NCBI RefSeq assembly: GCF_963675165.1
Contig: NC_087389.1
Location: 1,026,001-1,090,000, forward strand
DNA: 64,000 nucleotides
From: Halichondria panicea
Taxonomy: Eukaryota; Porifera; Demospongiae; Suberitida; Halichondriidae
Reading direction: 5' to 3'
Shown: positions 1-22,770 of the stretch, piece by piece
Numbering within the stretch: position 1 is the first letter of the stretch
Layout of the letters: every line of letters starts with the position of its first letter
Notes under the pieces: generated by a model
Seen by the model: only the letters and a program-made list of their open reading frames with translations
Database searches by the model: none
Told to the model about the DNA's origin: nothing
Translations under genes and position numbers: made by a program

Positions 1-282
1 GTTTAATGATTTACAATAATCTGATAATAACATACATGTGCATCCCTACTAAAGTACGCCAGCAACAGAAGAGGCAATGTTTACATTTAGCAAGTAGTGA
101 CTACCAAAAGATAGCAGTCATGGTTTTGTAAACAGTTGCTTGTATTAAATGCATAAGCATATGATGAGCATGTGTCATACGATAGCTTGCTATTCAAACT
201 GCCTCCCACAAGTTGTCATTGTGTGTTTGTGTGTTATGGTTTACTAATGTGTTATCACTGGTCACATTGTCAGTAGCAACCA

Positions 283-400
283 CTTGCTTCTCCCTTATCC
301 ACCACCTATAATATGTGACTTCACCCTTATCCTCCACCTACTATGTGACTTCACCCTTATCCTCCACTATGTGACTTCACCCTTATCCTCCACCCATGCA
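283..400. repeat. Minisatellite, about 25-30 bp units
   Basis: Roughly four imperfect copies of a unit built on TGTGACTTCACCCTTATCCT run up to the acceptor of the first visible PI3K exon. The rest of 1-401 is intronic DNA in which I see no coding sequence. Confidence 0.8.
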
Positions 401-401
401 G

Positions 402-6948
<6,547 letters not shown>

Positions 6949-7220
6949 TTGTTATGTAAATTATCACCATTTCCACATAATTATTCCCTCACCATCAGAA
7001 AGAGACTGTTATATAATATGAGCTTTTGTTTTGTTTACAATGACTTATACAGGTTCCGCTGCTTCACAGATTATACTAATTTTTATATTTAATTTTATAA
7101 ATCAAATTTCAATTTTCATGAAGATCGAGATTTATTTTCAAGTAAGCAACTAATGCGAAATACAAAAATTAATTGTTTGTTTGGATGAGTGCAAGTACAT
7201 GCACAGTATACGTGGTCTAT
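6949..7220. other. Convergent intergenic spacer PI3K/AMDHD1
   Basis: AT-rich DNA between two convergent stop codons. It must contain both 3' UTRs. I see no further gene. Confidence 0.7.
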
Positions 7221-9585
7221 TCAGTTTGTATGCAAGACTTTGCCTCCCTTGATGACGTGCTTGATAACGTCTCTTTGGCAACCAAACTGGTAGATTAGAT
7301 GCTCCCACCTATGAAAACAAGAACACCACACACAATCATTATCAACAATAATTTATCATCAACTAGTTAACTAATGACGCCATGCATCCAAGTCCCAATT
7401 AGTTTGTGTAAAAAAAAACCTCAACAAAAGGCCACCTCTGTATCCACAAAAGTGTTCGTTTCACTGTCATGCCATGAGTGACTAGCTGCTGCCTAAAGTA
7501 CTACGGTATTTCAGGAGAGCAGACATTTCAGGAGAGCAGACTTAGTTGAGGAGGTGTAATACTTTCACAATAGCTAGTGCCGTAAGAGTAGAGCACACTT
7601 ACTTGGGGGCATTCAAGAGAAGCATGTCCGCTTGTTTCCCTATCTCGATGGAGCCGAACCGATCTGACAGTCCGAGAGAGGCAGCTGCATTGAGTGTTGA
7701 GGCTATCAGAGCTTCAGGCATTGTCATGTGCATGTGGACACAGGCCAGGTGCATCACCATCGGCTGGGAGAGGGGGGGGGGGGCAAGAGAAGTGTCGTAC
7801 ATTTGGTAAGTTCATGGTAGTACTCTTACCATAGACATGCAGTAGGCATTGGGGTTGAAATCACTGCCCAGAGCAATGGCCATTCCTGCACACATGTATA
7901 GTTAAACTGTCGTAAATATTCAGCAAAAATAAACTAGGTATAAGAGATAGGCAGCTCTACAATGAGAGCCACTCTTTCATCAACAACATACAACAGACCA
8001 GCAGCTACAGTGAGGAAGACAGAGCTAGTGTGTACTCTCACCTGCGTCCATCATTTTCCTGGCAGGGGGTGGGTTGAGTCGCAGGATGTACGCCGTTGTG
8101 GGTAGTAGGACACCCACCACCTCAGCAGCTGCCATCGCCTCAATGCCAGCTGACGACACACGCTCAAGATGACTCACTGCACATGCTCCAAGATCAGCAG
8201 CCAACTGTGCAGGAAGGAAGAAAGGTAATATGTTGGAGGGTAACTAGCTTTAAGGGGAAAGCTGGAGCTGAATTTTCTAGTGTAATTGATGGCTTTATAG
8301 GACATTTTTGACCTCCAGATTGTCACTATTTGCCAAGAGGATCCTTTACCACTAACAAAGTCATATTCACATTATTTTTCCACTTTACCTCTCCAGAGTT
8401 CATAGGGTTGAGCTCGTCCCCATGGAAGTTGATGTTCCAGCCCGCCTCCTTGCCCGCTTTGAGAATCCGCCTGGAAGTGTCTGTATCAAACACACCTTTC
8501 TCGCAGAACACATCAATGTTGTCTATGTGCAGTGAACCGGAGGAGCAGAGGTCCCTCAGGGCAGGAATCTGTACGTCTATCACGTTCTGAGCAGCCTCTG
8601 CAGCTGTGCCTCCTCTGCCAATAGACAACCATTCACAGTTCAATGAATAAAGTTCTACACTGTATATACACCACTGGCATGCAAAAATGAGTAGCTTTAG
8701 AAGGCCAGTCGAAAAACAAATTGACAAAATAATATCAATAAGCAATCTGATTTAAAGGTGTAGGCAGGCACTCGATGTGTACAGTTTACTCACTTTGGTA
8801 CAGCATGGGCTCCACAATAAGTCGTGGACACAGAAATAGAATGCTCCTCTCTGGCCCTCTCAATAACCCTCAGCATCTTGGCTTCATTATCCAGATTCAG
8901 ACCATATCCACTCTTTGCCTCCACCAGTGTGGTTCCTCCCTGTAACATTAGAGTGAGTCGATGGGCCAGTGAGTCATACAGCTGCTCGAAGGTGGCTTGA
9001 TGGACCTGGTTCACTGTGAAGTGGATACCACCACCCATTGCATGAACGTCCATGTATGTGGCTCCTGATAGCTGTGGGAAAACAAAACAAGGCAATAATT
9101 CTGCAATCTATCAAATAATCATACTATATAATATCACACTCTCAAAAGGAAAATGAATGCTTATAAAGTTATACACAAAACAAAAATGCCATTTTTTTTG
9201 TTTGGTACACAAATATATCATACGGTGAGCTTAGATCACTCGCCTTCATTGCAAACTCGTGTACTCTATCGCCCACCCATACAGGGTGTGTGTGCGCGTC
9301 TACTAGTCCCGGTACCACACTCATCCCCGTAGCATCAATCTCCCTATCAACAGCGCTACGGGCCAGCAGGACATCAATTTCATCATCGAATCCTATCGCT
9401 GCAATTACTCCCTCCATGTCCACAGCCACACTCAGTCCTCTGCTGGAGTCGGAGTCTAGAACAGCCACTGTCTGCATCTCAGTTCCTCTCAGCACTCTCT
9501 CCTTGTTTGAGCATACCATCACCACCTGAGCTGCATTTCTGAGTCTGAGAAGGTACTTTGAGCTCGCCTCTGACTCCTGAGACAT
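7221..9585 (-). CDS. AMDHD1: Imidazolonepropionase (histidine catabolism)
   Basis: Hydrolyses 4-imidazolone-5-propionate to N-formimino-glutamate, the third step of histidine breakdown, in the cytosol. Seven exons: 9585-9244, 9071-8794, 8614-8389, 8204-8042, 7885-7830, 7763-7603, 7308-7221, totalling 437 codons, the normal family length. Amidohydrolase signatures are present: DAHTHPVWVGDRVHEFAMK (metal-binding HxH), SGYGL, YCGAHAVPK, NFHGDE (metal His plus catalytic Glu) and LGSDFNPNAYC (metal Asp). The first intron must start with GC: only GCGAGT after AAG keeps the frame and gives the conserved MK-LSGATYM junction. Head-to-head with CFAP100, 225 bases away, and convergent with the PI3K gene. 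Confidence 0.96.
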
Positions 9586-9734
9586 TGTTCTGAAGAATGG
9601 AAGAACTAACTGCTATCGAAATCAAGGGAAAGATCGTCATAGGAACAAACTGTTTGCTTCATTTTGCTATTGATCAGAGGGAAAAGGTCGTTGTAAAAAT
9701 AAACTGTTTTTCAGCGGTTTTTTTGCATTGAATA

Positions 9735-9747
9735 AGGTCAAAGGTCA
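9735..9747 (+). promoter_or_regulatory. DR1 nuclear-receptor half-site pair
   Basis: A perfect direct repeat AGGTCA-A-AGGTCA in the 225-base promoter shared by AMDHD1 and CFAP100. DR1 is the consensus site of HNF4/RXR-type nuclear receptors, and amino-acid catabolism genes are typical HNF4 targets. Whether it acts here is inference. Confidence 0.6.
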
Positions 9748-9755
9748 TCTTAGCT

Positions 9756-9769
9756 GTTGCCATAGTAAC
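9756..9769 (+). promoter_or_regulatory. RFX X-box upstream of CFAP100
   Basis: GTTGCCATAGTAAC fits the palindromic RFX X-box (GTNRCC, 1-3 bases, RGYAAC). It lies 42 bases before the CFAP100 start codon, the usual position for ciliary genes in animals. Confidence 0.8.
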
Positions 9770-9810
9770 TCTTGTAGCAAGCCAAGATAATCAAGAAACA
9801 GGACTGTATC

Positions 9811-12424
9811 ATGGCTGTTGCACTTTCCAATTCACCAAGAAGTTCCCCTACATTCTCCAGGAAGTCAGGTATGTCATCAGATATGAGTAAATTTCTGCTA
9901 GAGTGAAATTTGACAATTCACTCTAGGAGTGGTCAGCATTACATCTCCGGCCCTCAGAGACTCTGCACGGCTGGCAAAGCATGCAGTCCTGCCCCCCATC
10001 ACCAGTCTCCCTCCCAGTGGGAGATCTTCCGGGATATCGGGCAGAGATGAGGAGTCCTCCGCAAATCCCTTTGTGATACCACCCACTAGTGAAGTGTTCA
10101 CACTGCGAGAGAGGGAGAGACTACACAACAAGCAGGAGAGGGCCAAGGAACGGAAACTCAAGGTACGCTAAGCTGGACATGCATTGACTGATCTAGTTAG
10201 AGCCTCGATTATCAACTGGCCATTGTCTAAACCTAGCATGATGCATACATGTACATAGGACTATTGCTTATCATTATTTTAGGCACATGAGAAAACCACA
10301 TACTCCTCAAGACTGAATATGAAAATGGGCTTGATTCGTAAAGAGGTCCTCACTCCTGAATCATCAACTAGCGGAGTTGACAAAGAGTCTGGCATTCATG
10401 AAGACTCTCAATTTGTGTTGGCCACCACTAAAGACAGGCACATTGAAAAGGAAGACCTGGTCACCTTCGTTGGAAGAAAGAGAGAGATGTTTCTGGTCCA
10501 GTACGCACTCGGAGTCAAGAGGGAAGAGATCAGAAAACTGGAAGAAATAGCAAAGGTGCTTTACGCGTAAACTTAACAACACTAAAAGAGCACCCACGGA
10601 CAGTACACACTTACTTGATTCACATCATCTCTGAATATTGTATTCTGATTGATACAAGAACATAATTATTGTTGTGTGTTTGTAGCCTCATAATTTCAAT
10701 GGTTTCCTGTGTTTGAACATTATAGACTGAGGAGAGGAAGTTGGAGTCTGCCGAGAAGTACTTAGAGGAGAGTGCCACCATGTTTGATGAGTTCCTCAAG
10801 GAGAATGACAAAAATGCTGTAGAAGCTATCAAAATGTACGTTCATTTCTCCTGGGAGACACTTCCTCTACAAATGAGTATATGGTTGTGCTTACAGGGCC
10901 GAGGCAGCTACTAAGGCCAAGCTGGAGAAAGTTGCAGAAATTAAGCGTCTCAATGCTCATCTGGTTGCCACAAAGAAGTAAGATTACACATTACATGTAA
11001 ATACACAATAAGATGATTAACCAAACCCCTTGCAGTGAAATATCACGGAATAGTGAAAATCTAACTGAGCTGCATACCTACAAGACGTTCCTGGATAATC
11101 TGGAGCCCCCAGGCAGTAGGGAGCCGAGTGCAGCAGCAGCCTCAAGACTGGACCACGCCCATGACGAGACAACAGGGTTCCACTTCTCTGACCCGAGTCA
11201 ACTCATCAGTCTGTTCACAGAGCTGGAGGAACAGAACCTGTCACTCATTCAGAATAGTCAGGAGACAGAGGAGACACTCGAAGACTTGAGGCAGAACAAG
11301 ACGATCGTGGAGAGGAAAATGTGAGCTCTTGTGCTGTATGCAATGCTTATACGTAAACGTCGTGTATTTATTCTGGACATGCTATAAAGTCCTAGAAGAA
11401 TTTACTTCTTATTGTTACAGGGATCGAGAGATTGAAAACCTGCGTAAACAAATCAAACTGCTTAAAGGCGGAGTGTCTAGAGAAGAGGAGAAAGCTAATG
11501 ACCTTGAGACAAAGGCAAAGTGAGGCTCAAATGGAGGCATCCATAGATACAAGTTACATAAATTATACTCAATGCAGAATGTATTTTTACGGTGAGTACA
11601 ACGCGGAGGACCAGGAGGAGAGGTTGGAAAAACTGGGCAAAAAAGTTGCCGATGTGTACACAAAATGCATTGGACCGAATGATGCCAATATACCGTAAGT
11701 CACTACCACACACACACACATACTGTACACGCACACACTGAACAATCTAAACAAAGGTTTGATAGCTACGTTCCTTCTGTTGGTGGTACAGGTCTATCCA
11801 GATGTTGGCAGCCATTGAGGGTAAACTGGAGGAGCTGTTTGAGGCAATAGAGACCCTACCAACAGATAAGGTGGAGGCTGCAGAGAAGGTGGGTCAATAT
11901 TTAATGTTTTTCGGTAGCTAACTTTAAGTGCACATGTATTTATTTAATAATAATTATGGCATAAGAGAATTATTTGTGTTGAGAGGCATTCCAATAGGCT
12001 CCGTATGTACAACAATAATTACAGTATATACTGTACACTATAATTTTACTGTACAGTGTGTGCATGTTTGTTACTGGATCTTAATGTCCTCACAGGCTAA
12101 AGAAAAAGAGCGTAGAATGAGACAGCGAGAGAATAAGCTAGAGGAGCAGCGATTGGCCCAGGAGGAAAGACTGAGGAGAGCTCAGGAGAGGGCACAAGCA
12201 GGCCCAAAGAAAAAGGTGAGCAACACTACACTCACTTGTTTATGTACCTACTGTAATCATTTGAAGCCTCTCATCTTCAACCAGCTAACAATTGCCCCTC
12301 CCCCATACAGACTGGACGCAGACTAGTGTATCGCTCTGAGCCACCCATACTCAAAAAGAAACACCAGGACAAGGATGAAAAGAAAGAACGAGAAGAAGAG
12401 GAAATGCAATACTTTTTCTCATGA
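9811..12424 (+). CDS. CFAP100: Cilia- and flagella-associated protein 100 (CCDC37)
   Basis: Axonemal coiled-coil protein. In algae the orthologue FAP100 works with FAP73 (MIA complex) to tether inner dynein arm f. Eleven exons: 9811-9868, 9927-10162, 10283-10555, 10726-10835, 10897-10977, 11036-11320, 11421-11519, 11578-11694, 11792-11888, 12096-12215, 12311-12424, giving 529 aa. The N-terminal low-complexity part is followed by NPFVIPPTSEVFTLRERERL, the family hallmark, then long Glu/Lys/Arg-rich coiled coil with TFVGRKREMFLVQYALGVKR and KMYFYGEYNAEDQEERL, and a basic KKER/EEE tail. The start is the first ATG after the shared promoter and follows an RFX X-box. Convergent with the TGR gene. 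Confidence 0.9.
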
Positions 12425-12809
12425 ACATTACCATTTCTCAGCATCTATAATTATTATACGTGTTTTTATTCCATCCCATCCATGTGAATTATTGATAAAA
12501 TTATTTCATGAAAAAGCTCAATCAATTGCAAAAAAGAACAATAAACCATTCAACAGTATAAACTAAAAGATAGAAGCTACCATCACACACAAAATGTCAT
12601 CTAATTAATTAGTCAGTTTATGAGCTACCAAGCACTATACATCAGAGCCACCTCGTCACCATGGTGATTAAGAGATGTCCCTTCAAAGGCACACACAAAG
12701 TATGTAGTCAAGTGCTCTATATACTCCAGAACAGAAGCACCCTCTAGCAGCACACACAAGCCACACTCAAAATGAGCTAGCCTAGTGTGTGCTTAGAGCC
12801 AGAGGGTGC
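12425..12809. other. Convergent 3' UTR region CFAP100/TGR
   Basis: Contains both 3' UTRs. On the minus strand it should carry the SECIS element needed by the selenoprotein gene. I looked for the ATGA...AA...GA core and did not find a convincing one by eye. A strong stem-loop sits at its right edge (separate entry). Confidence 0.6.

Positions 12810-12811
<2 letters not shown>
12735..12811 (-). promoter_or_regulatory. Stem-loop directly after the Sec UGA codon
   Basis: In the TGR mRNA, AAGCACCCTCT (12811-12801) pairs perfectly with AGAGGGTGCTT (12745-12735). Nested inside, AGCACACAC (12793-12785) pairs with GTGTGTGCT (12757-12749). The stem starts four bases after the UGA and includes the UAA stop. 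Position and size resemble selenocysteine redefinition elements; function is inferred. Confidence 0.55.
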
Positions 12812-16862
<4,051 letters not shown>

Positions 16863-17329
16863 AGTGTGGCGCTTTGGAAGAGGACCCTCCTGTTCGTCTG
16901 AAGATGGACGTATTCGCTTCGTAGTTCAGCACTCTGCATGGGTGGGGGGAATCAAGTTATTTATAATTATGCCATGCACTATAAATCAACCTACTCATTC
17001 ATATCTAGCTAGCTAGCTAGCTGTAGTTCAGTCCAAGCTAGCTTTGATAATATAAAAACTAACTTATAATGCTTTGGTTGTTGGAAGTACAGTAGCAGAG
17101 CTAGAGCAGAGCAGAGGTGCGATTTACTTCAACCACACAGGTCCACAGTATAATAATGTAGCTAGGTCGTCATCATGTGATTGGTATCATGTATGCAGCC
17201 CCACCCACCCCTGCCATAAGCTTCCTGGGAATCCCTACAGAAGATGGGTGGGGCTGAATTAAGCCTTGCCTTGCCAGTTTGCAGGCCACGTGGCTAGCTT
17301 GGCTTTACAGAACTGTACTTGCTGTTGAG
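16863..17329. promoter_or_regulatory. Bidirectional promoter region TGR/PUS7
   Basis: 467 bases between divergent start codons. It includes an AGCTAGCTAGCTAGCTAG tract near 17005. No TATA box stands out, and I identify no further site with confidence. Confidence 0.55.
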
Positions 17330-20300
17330 ATGGATTCAACTGTAACTACTATTATTGATGAGTCAGCCCCACCTGCAAAGAAACCAAGACTCACTGATGA
17401 CCCCACTGCAGCTCCACGGCCACAAAACGGTGACAAAACAACTCATCACACCAGAGAAGAAGATGTTGGCATCTCTCAATACATTTCCCCTCACCCTGGC
17501 ATCTTTGCCATCCTCAAGCAAAGGTGTGTGTCTTCTTACTACCAGTATACTAGATCATCTACCCACCCACACGTATGCAGGTACTCTGACTTCATTGTTC
17601 ATGAGTTAGCCCTGGACGGCAGTATGGTACAGTTGACTAGTTTTGATCTGCCACCTGACCTCCCAGCCCCTGCATCAGTAAGTGAGACACTTTCATTAAC
17701 TGTGTGCTCATTGCTCTAGCTTCTTATTTGTAACACTAGGTAAATTTGGAAGATTTTTTCGCCTCTTCTGACATTGACAAACTTCGCTCCCTGTCAGGGA
17801 AAAGCGATGAACAGGAGGAAGTGATTATCCCATTGAGTGTAAGTCTGCTGCAATAGCTTGTCTTCATTATAATTATAGTGTTGCCAACAGTACACAACCT
17901 CTATGTCATATCATGTGTGCTATGATGAACAACTAAGGCTTAATCACTGAGCTCAACTGTGTATAGAGCCACGATCTCAACCTCACGTTCTGAGCACATT
18001 TTCACAAAAGCAGCATCAGAATGGCATGATGGGAGTAAGCTTATGGTCTAACCTTTCAAACCTTAGGACTTTGCAATTTTCACTCACTTCAGGAAGATGT
18101 GAGCAAAGAGGGCAGGAAGAGCATGCACACAGCCATAAGAGAGCACTTCCCCACTCTAGAGAGCAGCACTGAGGACAGTGAGAAGGGAGGAAAGAAGATT
18201 ATCGTGCAGCGAGGAGCCACCGCTAGAAAAGGTTACTTATGAATGTTCACTACTGTAAGTTCATATTTGAGAGATAAAAATAATTGCCGATTTGGCCACA
18301 CCATGGATTATAGCCCATGGTCCAAGGCCGAAGAGCGGAGTTTTTTTCTTTTGAAATGTGCCTATTTTCGAAGCTTACTTTGACTGCCCATAACTTGAGT
18401 ATTCTTCCAAATTCAAGTTATAGTGTATTTAGTGTATTTTGCCCAGTAGTGTATCCCTGTTTATTATAGCGACATCATTTTTATCCAATCAGATCAAAGT
18501 GGGCGGAGTAAGTGGAGCAAGTGGCCGCAGGGAAGAGGGGACCACTGTCAGTTTGTCCTGTACAAGGAGAACAAGGACACCATGGAAGCAATCAGTCTCA
18601 TCTCACACATCCTTAGGGTCAAGTCATCCATCTTTCATTATGCTGGGACCAAGGATCGCAGAGCCGTTACATCACAACTGGTAACAGCCTTCAGGTGAGC
18701 AATCCGCACTTGTGTAGTTATAGCCTTAGGGCTATTTGTACTGGTACATTGTATGTCATTCTCTAAATACTGTTTGCTGACAGAGTTTCAGCCGAGAAGT
18801 TGACCACTCTTAATAAATCTGGCAAGAACCTCAATGTTGGCAACTTCAGGTTTGTTCTCATTGCGTTTTTGCTTAGACTGTGTACTACCGACTGTATGCC
18901 TGTGCTTTAGGTATGTCCCAGATCAGTTGCGTCTAGGAGATCTCACTGGCAATAGATTCTCACTAGTTCTCAGGTACGTATGATTGATATTTCATTGTGT
19001 GCCCACTTGATTTGAGTATGTTCTAGGAAGGTGTCTTGTGAGGATGGTGTGTTAGAAGCCGCGTTTGCATCATTGAGAGATGTTGGTTTCGTGAACTACT
19101 TTGGAATGCAACGGTTTGGTACGTCAGTCGTTCCTACACATCATATTGGCAGGTAGAGAATCGTTAAAAGATCCTCATTCTTAATTACCGCATCGTTTAT
19201 TAGATGTCTCATACATTCGGACTGGGAGGGTGCCATTGCGCTGATCCTAAAGCCTAGGCACGGAGGTTTGTTATTACGTATGTATATGGTCAATATCTCC
19301 ATATTTGTTGCTCAATTCCAGATTCTGAGGAGGTGAATGCAGCTAGAGAGCACTACCACTCCACAAAGGACGCCGCTGGAGCTCTCAAAAGCATGCCAAG
19401 ATGGAAGTCTATTGAACGGCAGCTATTACAAGGTCTGGAGAGCCACGGGGAAAAGAAAAACTTTCTTGGAGCTCTAAATTTTGTAAGGTAGACTCACCCC
19501 CTAGAGTGCTTTTCGATTTATTTTTACCCCTCACAGATTCCTCGTAACACAAGATTGATTTACGTACACAGTTGGCAAAGTTATATATGGAACAAGATTG
19601 TCTCCTGGCGACTGCAAACGCATGGCCTCACTCCTATCCCCGGTGATCTTGTGTATAGAGAGGCAGCAACTAGTAGTCATAATTCAAAGTCAGACGTGGA
19701 TGTTATCACCGAGGAGACGTTATCAAAATACACCGTGCATGATGTGCTGTTGCCGTTGCCTGGTTTTGATGTGAGATGGCCTGAGAATGAGGCAAAGGAG
19801 GAGATGATGAGGCTGCTCTCTCTGGACGGGGTCAGTGTGGATCAGCTGCAGCATAGAGTCAAGTGAGTGGTTGTTCTTTCCTCTCTCATACAGCTTTTAT
19901 GGTATTGAATAGTTCTGCCATATTCGGCATTATTATGGATTAAATGTGATATTGTATTGATAGTGTTTCCTTGGTTATCTGTGTAGGGACTTTTCTCTCT
20001 CTGGTAGCTACCGAAATATCGTGGCCAAGCCAAGTGATGTCACATGGTAAGGAGCACCATTGGAAGCATGTAGACATTATACACTGTGTATGAAGTGAAG
20101 TGTTACATGGTAGCCATCTTTATATCTCCACAATTATAATTATTTTCCCCCATATAATTATACAGGGAGGTGATGTGTTATGACGACACCACTGAGCCTC
20201 TGTTTCAGACAGATATGGATAAGATGAACAGCAAACCACCACCCTCATTTGTAGCTGGTAAGCAATGCATGTGTATGAAATAAAGTTGGACAGTTGATGT

Positions 20301-20619
20301 GGGATCGTACCTCAGGGTGATGTAGAGTCTGTGTTTGGGAGTTGCTTTGACCCCTGAAGCTGTACAGTAGCTGGTATTAAGCCTACGTTAAGTCCTTTGA
20401 ATCTAGTTTATGCATCCACTGAGTAGCAACCATGCGGGGTATACCAGTGTTACTTAGAATAGTGTCGACTCATCATGCTCACTCTTATACACAGGTGGTG
20501 GTGAGCACAAAGCTCTGAAGGTTGAGTTCAGTTTGCCCTCCTCTACGTATGCTACCATGGCTCTCAGAGAAGTACTAAAAATGGACACTTCCGCAGCTTT
20601 TCAGACTACACTCAATTAG
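17330..20619 (+). CDS. PUS7: tRNA/mRNA pseudouridine synthase 7 (TruD family)
   Basis: Converts uridine to pseudouridine in tRNAs and mRNAs (position 13 of tRNA in relatives), nuclear. Fourteen exons: 17330-17523, 17581-17677, 17740-17838, 18093-18231, 18493-18694, 18784-18849, 18911-18973, 19027-19152, 19204-19265, 19322-19482, 19537-19862, 19987-20046, 20166-20257, 20495-20619, giving 603 aa. TruD signatures: [31 protein letters not shown] with the catalytic Asp, [20 protein letters not shown], and the C-terminal [20 protein letters not shown]. The N-terminus has a Lys/Pro basic stretch (PPAKKPRL) like a nuclear signal. Its last three exons are copied further right at 27272-27994, and its last exon again at 26109-26254. 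Confidence 0.95.
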
Positions 20620-20974
20620 TGACAAAATGTGTGTTTATACATACTAGAAAACAAACTCATGTTCATTCACCCCGTTCCATTTTCTATATTTTTCATTGGT
20701 ATATTTTTCTCTTGGCACAAAATTGTGAGTAGACTCTTCATTTTAAGTGGGGAAAAATTGTATGCTATGCAAAGTTTATTACAGTATCACCATTTTGTAT
20801 GAGCATAAAAATATTTCGGAATTTCATACATGCATGTATATACATGTCATACAATATACAACATTACGATAGTCTATTCGAAATACTAAGCAGCCGGCTA
20901 ATTAAAAGTTCGTTCTTTCTATACGTTTTGCAATTAATCAAGTTCACTCATTCAGTACAGATGACACAAGCTGA

Positions 20975-21489
20975 TCATTGGGGGGGACAGATGCCCACGG
21001 AACCAAAGCATATTTTTTCACATCTACATGTGCTGGCATTAGGAAGGTACAGTCTAGGACATGTCATGGATGGGCAGACACACTGACAATTACTGTTCAG
21101 TTCCTTAGGGGAGGTACACGACGTTGTGCATATGGGTTTACAGGCACAGATGTCAGAGTCCCATAGCTGGCCACTGGGACACCAATTAGTTGTCCTGCAC
21201 CTGCACTTGCACTCTCCATTGATAGTTACCAGGTCGAAACCTGGACCACAAGTTGGCTCCTTCACCTGGGAAGGTCATATCAATCGTCTACACTGCACAT
21301 ATAATTATTTATACTTAATCATGCGATACATGTAGCTACATGACATTGTACCTATTAAAGGTAATGTAGAGTGTATGTAACTTACACTGTATAACTGAGA
21401 CATACCTGTTGGGCGTGCAGAACGTCAGCACAGCTGATGAGAATGGTAGCGGAGATGACAGCGGTGAAAATAGCCACAGAGTACTTCAT
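20975..21489 (-). CDS. Secreted cysteine-rich protein, array copy A
   Basis: Two exons: 21489-21406 (28 aa, all signal peptide: MKYSVAIFTAVISATILISC then ADVLHAQQ) and 21265-20975 (96 aa). The mature part has Cys in C-x12-C-x-C-x-C, C-x10-C-x-C and again C-x10-C-x-C spacing, for example CPSGQLWDSDICAC and CPRLYLPNASTCRC. This is the Balbiani-ring/VEGF-C silk-type repeat; the PDGF/VEGF cystine-knot domain itself is absent. No transmembrane segment beyond the signal. First copy after PUS7 and transcribed toward it. A TATA box (21557-21565) and TCTCGCGAGA lie upstream. Extracellular structural or ligand-binding roles are possible; function is unknown. Confidence 0.85.
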
Positions 21490-21556
21490 GATTGTATATA
21501 GTGATTATATTCTTCGTTGGTTGGATGATGAGGTGTGTAACTAGACCAGTAGGTCT

Positions 21557-21580
21557 CTATTTATATACGATCTCGCGAGA
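21557..21580 (-). promoter_or_regulatory. Core promoter of copy A: TATA box and TCTCGCGAGA
   Basis: TATAAATAG on the minus strand (21565-21557), about 70 bases before the ATG, with the perfect palindrome TCTCGCGAGA at 21571-21580 just upstream. In mammals this palindrome is the BANP/Kaiso-type promoter element. The block is repeated before the other copies. Confidence 0.7.
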
Positions 21581-22770
21581 ACCACAAGACATTGTATATA
21601 CATTAAAGAGGGGAATACACTCTCGTATGAATGGGTCACGGCTCAAATCGTGACCTTCCCAATTATGGATGGAGGGATTCATTTATGACACAACTGTATT
21701 GGTTATGGTTTTCTTTAATCAGGATACAATCCTTTGAACGTTCACGTATACCCCAATAATATAGGCTGAGTATACAGTCTTTTTGTATACTATACAGAAG
21801 CCTGTCAGTCAGTATTGTGTACATAGCAACAGGAACAACAACAGGTGTTATTTGAAAACAAATAACACTTGTTGCCCAGTGAGTGGGCAGATCAAAGCAA
21901 TCCAGTGCTCAGTATATGGCATGTTGCATCACTGCCATGGCTACCATATATTCCACTGGATTATATGCACTTGCACTGTGTGTAAATGCAGTACATTTCT
22001 TTAAGAGATATCCATTTGGGACTTATGCCCCACCATCCCACCCATGCAATAACTCATTTGGCCCGTTTTATAGGCTACTACTTTTATAACTACTAGTGGG
22101 AAGAAAAACCTAAAAATTTACTATGGAATTCAACAAAACTAATGAATACACTAAATTCCTTCAAAACACATGTCTTTTATTATGACCAGTCAGACGAGTT
22201 TAACGTTATTGGGCAACAAGTTAGTTATTGCAGGCGCCCTCGATGCCATATATTGATTGCACTGGATGACATAATGCCCGAGGGCCGCAGGCCCTGAGGG
22301 CATTATATTGCTCCAGTGCAATATATGGCATGTTGCACTCTGGCTGGACAATAACTAATACATACGCACATTGAAACAAACTCATATTCATGTTCACCTC
22401 ATTCTTTATTGGACTATAGCGATAAAGTTAAGTGTAATTTCTACATGCAGTGAAATAATTAATTAGTCTAGCTCTTGATTTAAATATCATCGCCTGCAAT
22501 CCGTTAATCAGCAGGCAAGAATATAATGTCATAATTATATACTGTATCCACCCTCGGCCTGTGCCATAGACCAGTGTGCCATGGGCAACCACTCAACTCA
22601 CCATGTTTTTTAAGCAGTAATGCAAATCATAATTGTAAGGGTTATAATAATGAGAATCAGTACAACATCACTATAGTCTATTCGAAATACTAAGCAGCAG
22701 GCTATAATTTGTTTGTTCTTTCCGTAACTAATTAAAAGTTAGATCAAGTTCACTTGTACAGATGAGCTGA
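21581..22770. other. Spacer between copies A and B
   Basis: No gene seen. It carries the foldback element and, around 22370-22430, sequence resembling the DNA just downstream of the PUS7 stop (CTCATATTCATGTTCACC), so it is a decayed module boundary. Confidence 0.55.
22221..22358. repeat. Foldback element with nested inverted repeats
   Basis: Outer arms TTAGTTATTG / CAATAACTAA. Inside, ATGCCATATATTG...TTGCACTGG at 22243-22265 pairs with 22313-22331, and ATAATGCCC (22271-22279) with GGGCATTAT (22298-22306). It can fold into one long hairpin. A partly related string (CCAGTGCTCAGTATATGGCA) occurs near 21902. Confidence 0.75.

Noticed and set aside
12640-12711. AGCACT...AGTGCT stem with TTGA and TGAT on the minus strand as SECIS
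   Set aside because: The helix above the core does not pair and there is no AA at the right distance.
17358-17366. TGAGTCAGC as an antioxidant response element for TGR
   Set aside because: It lies in the PUS7 coding exon, about 500 bases from the TGR start; a chance match is likely.
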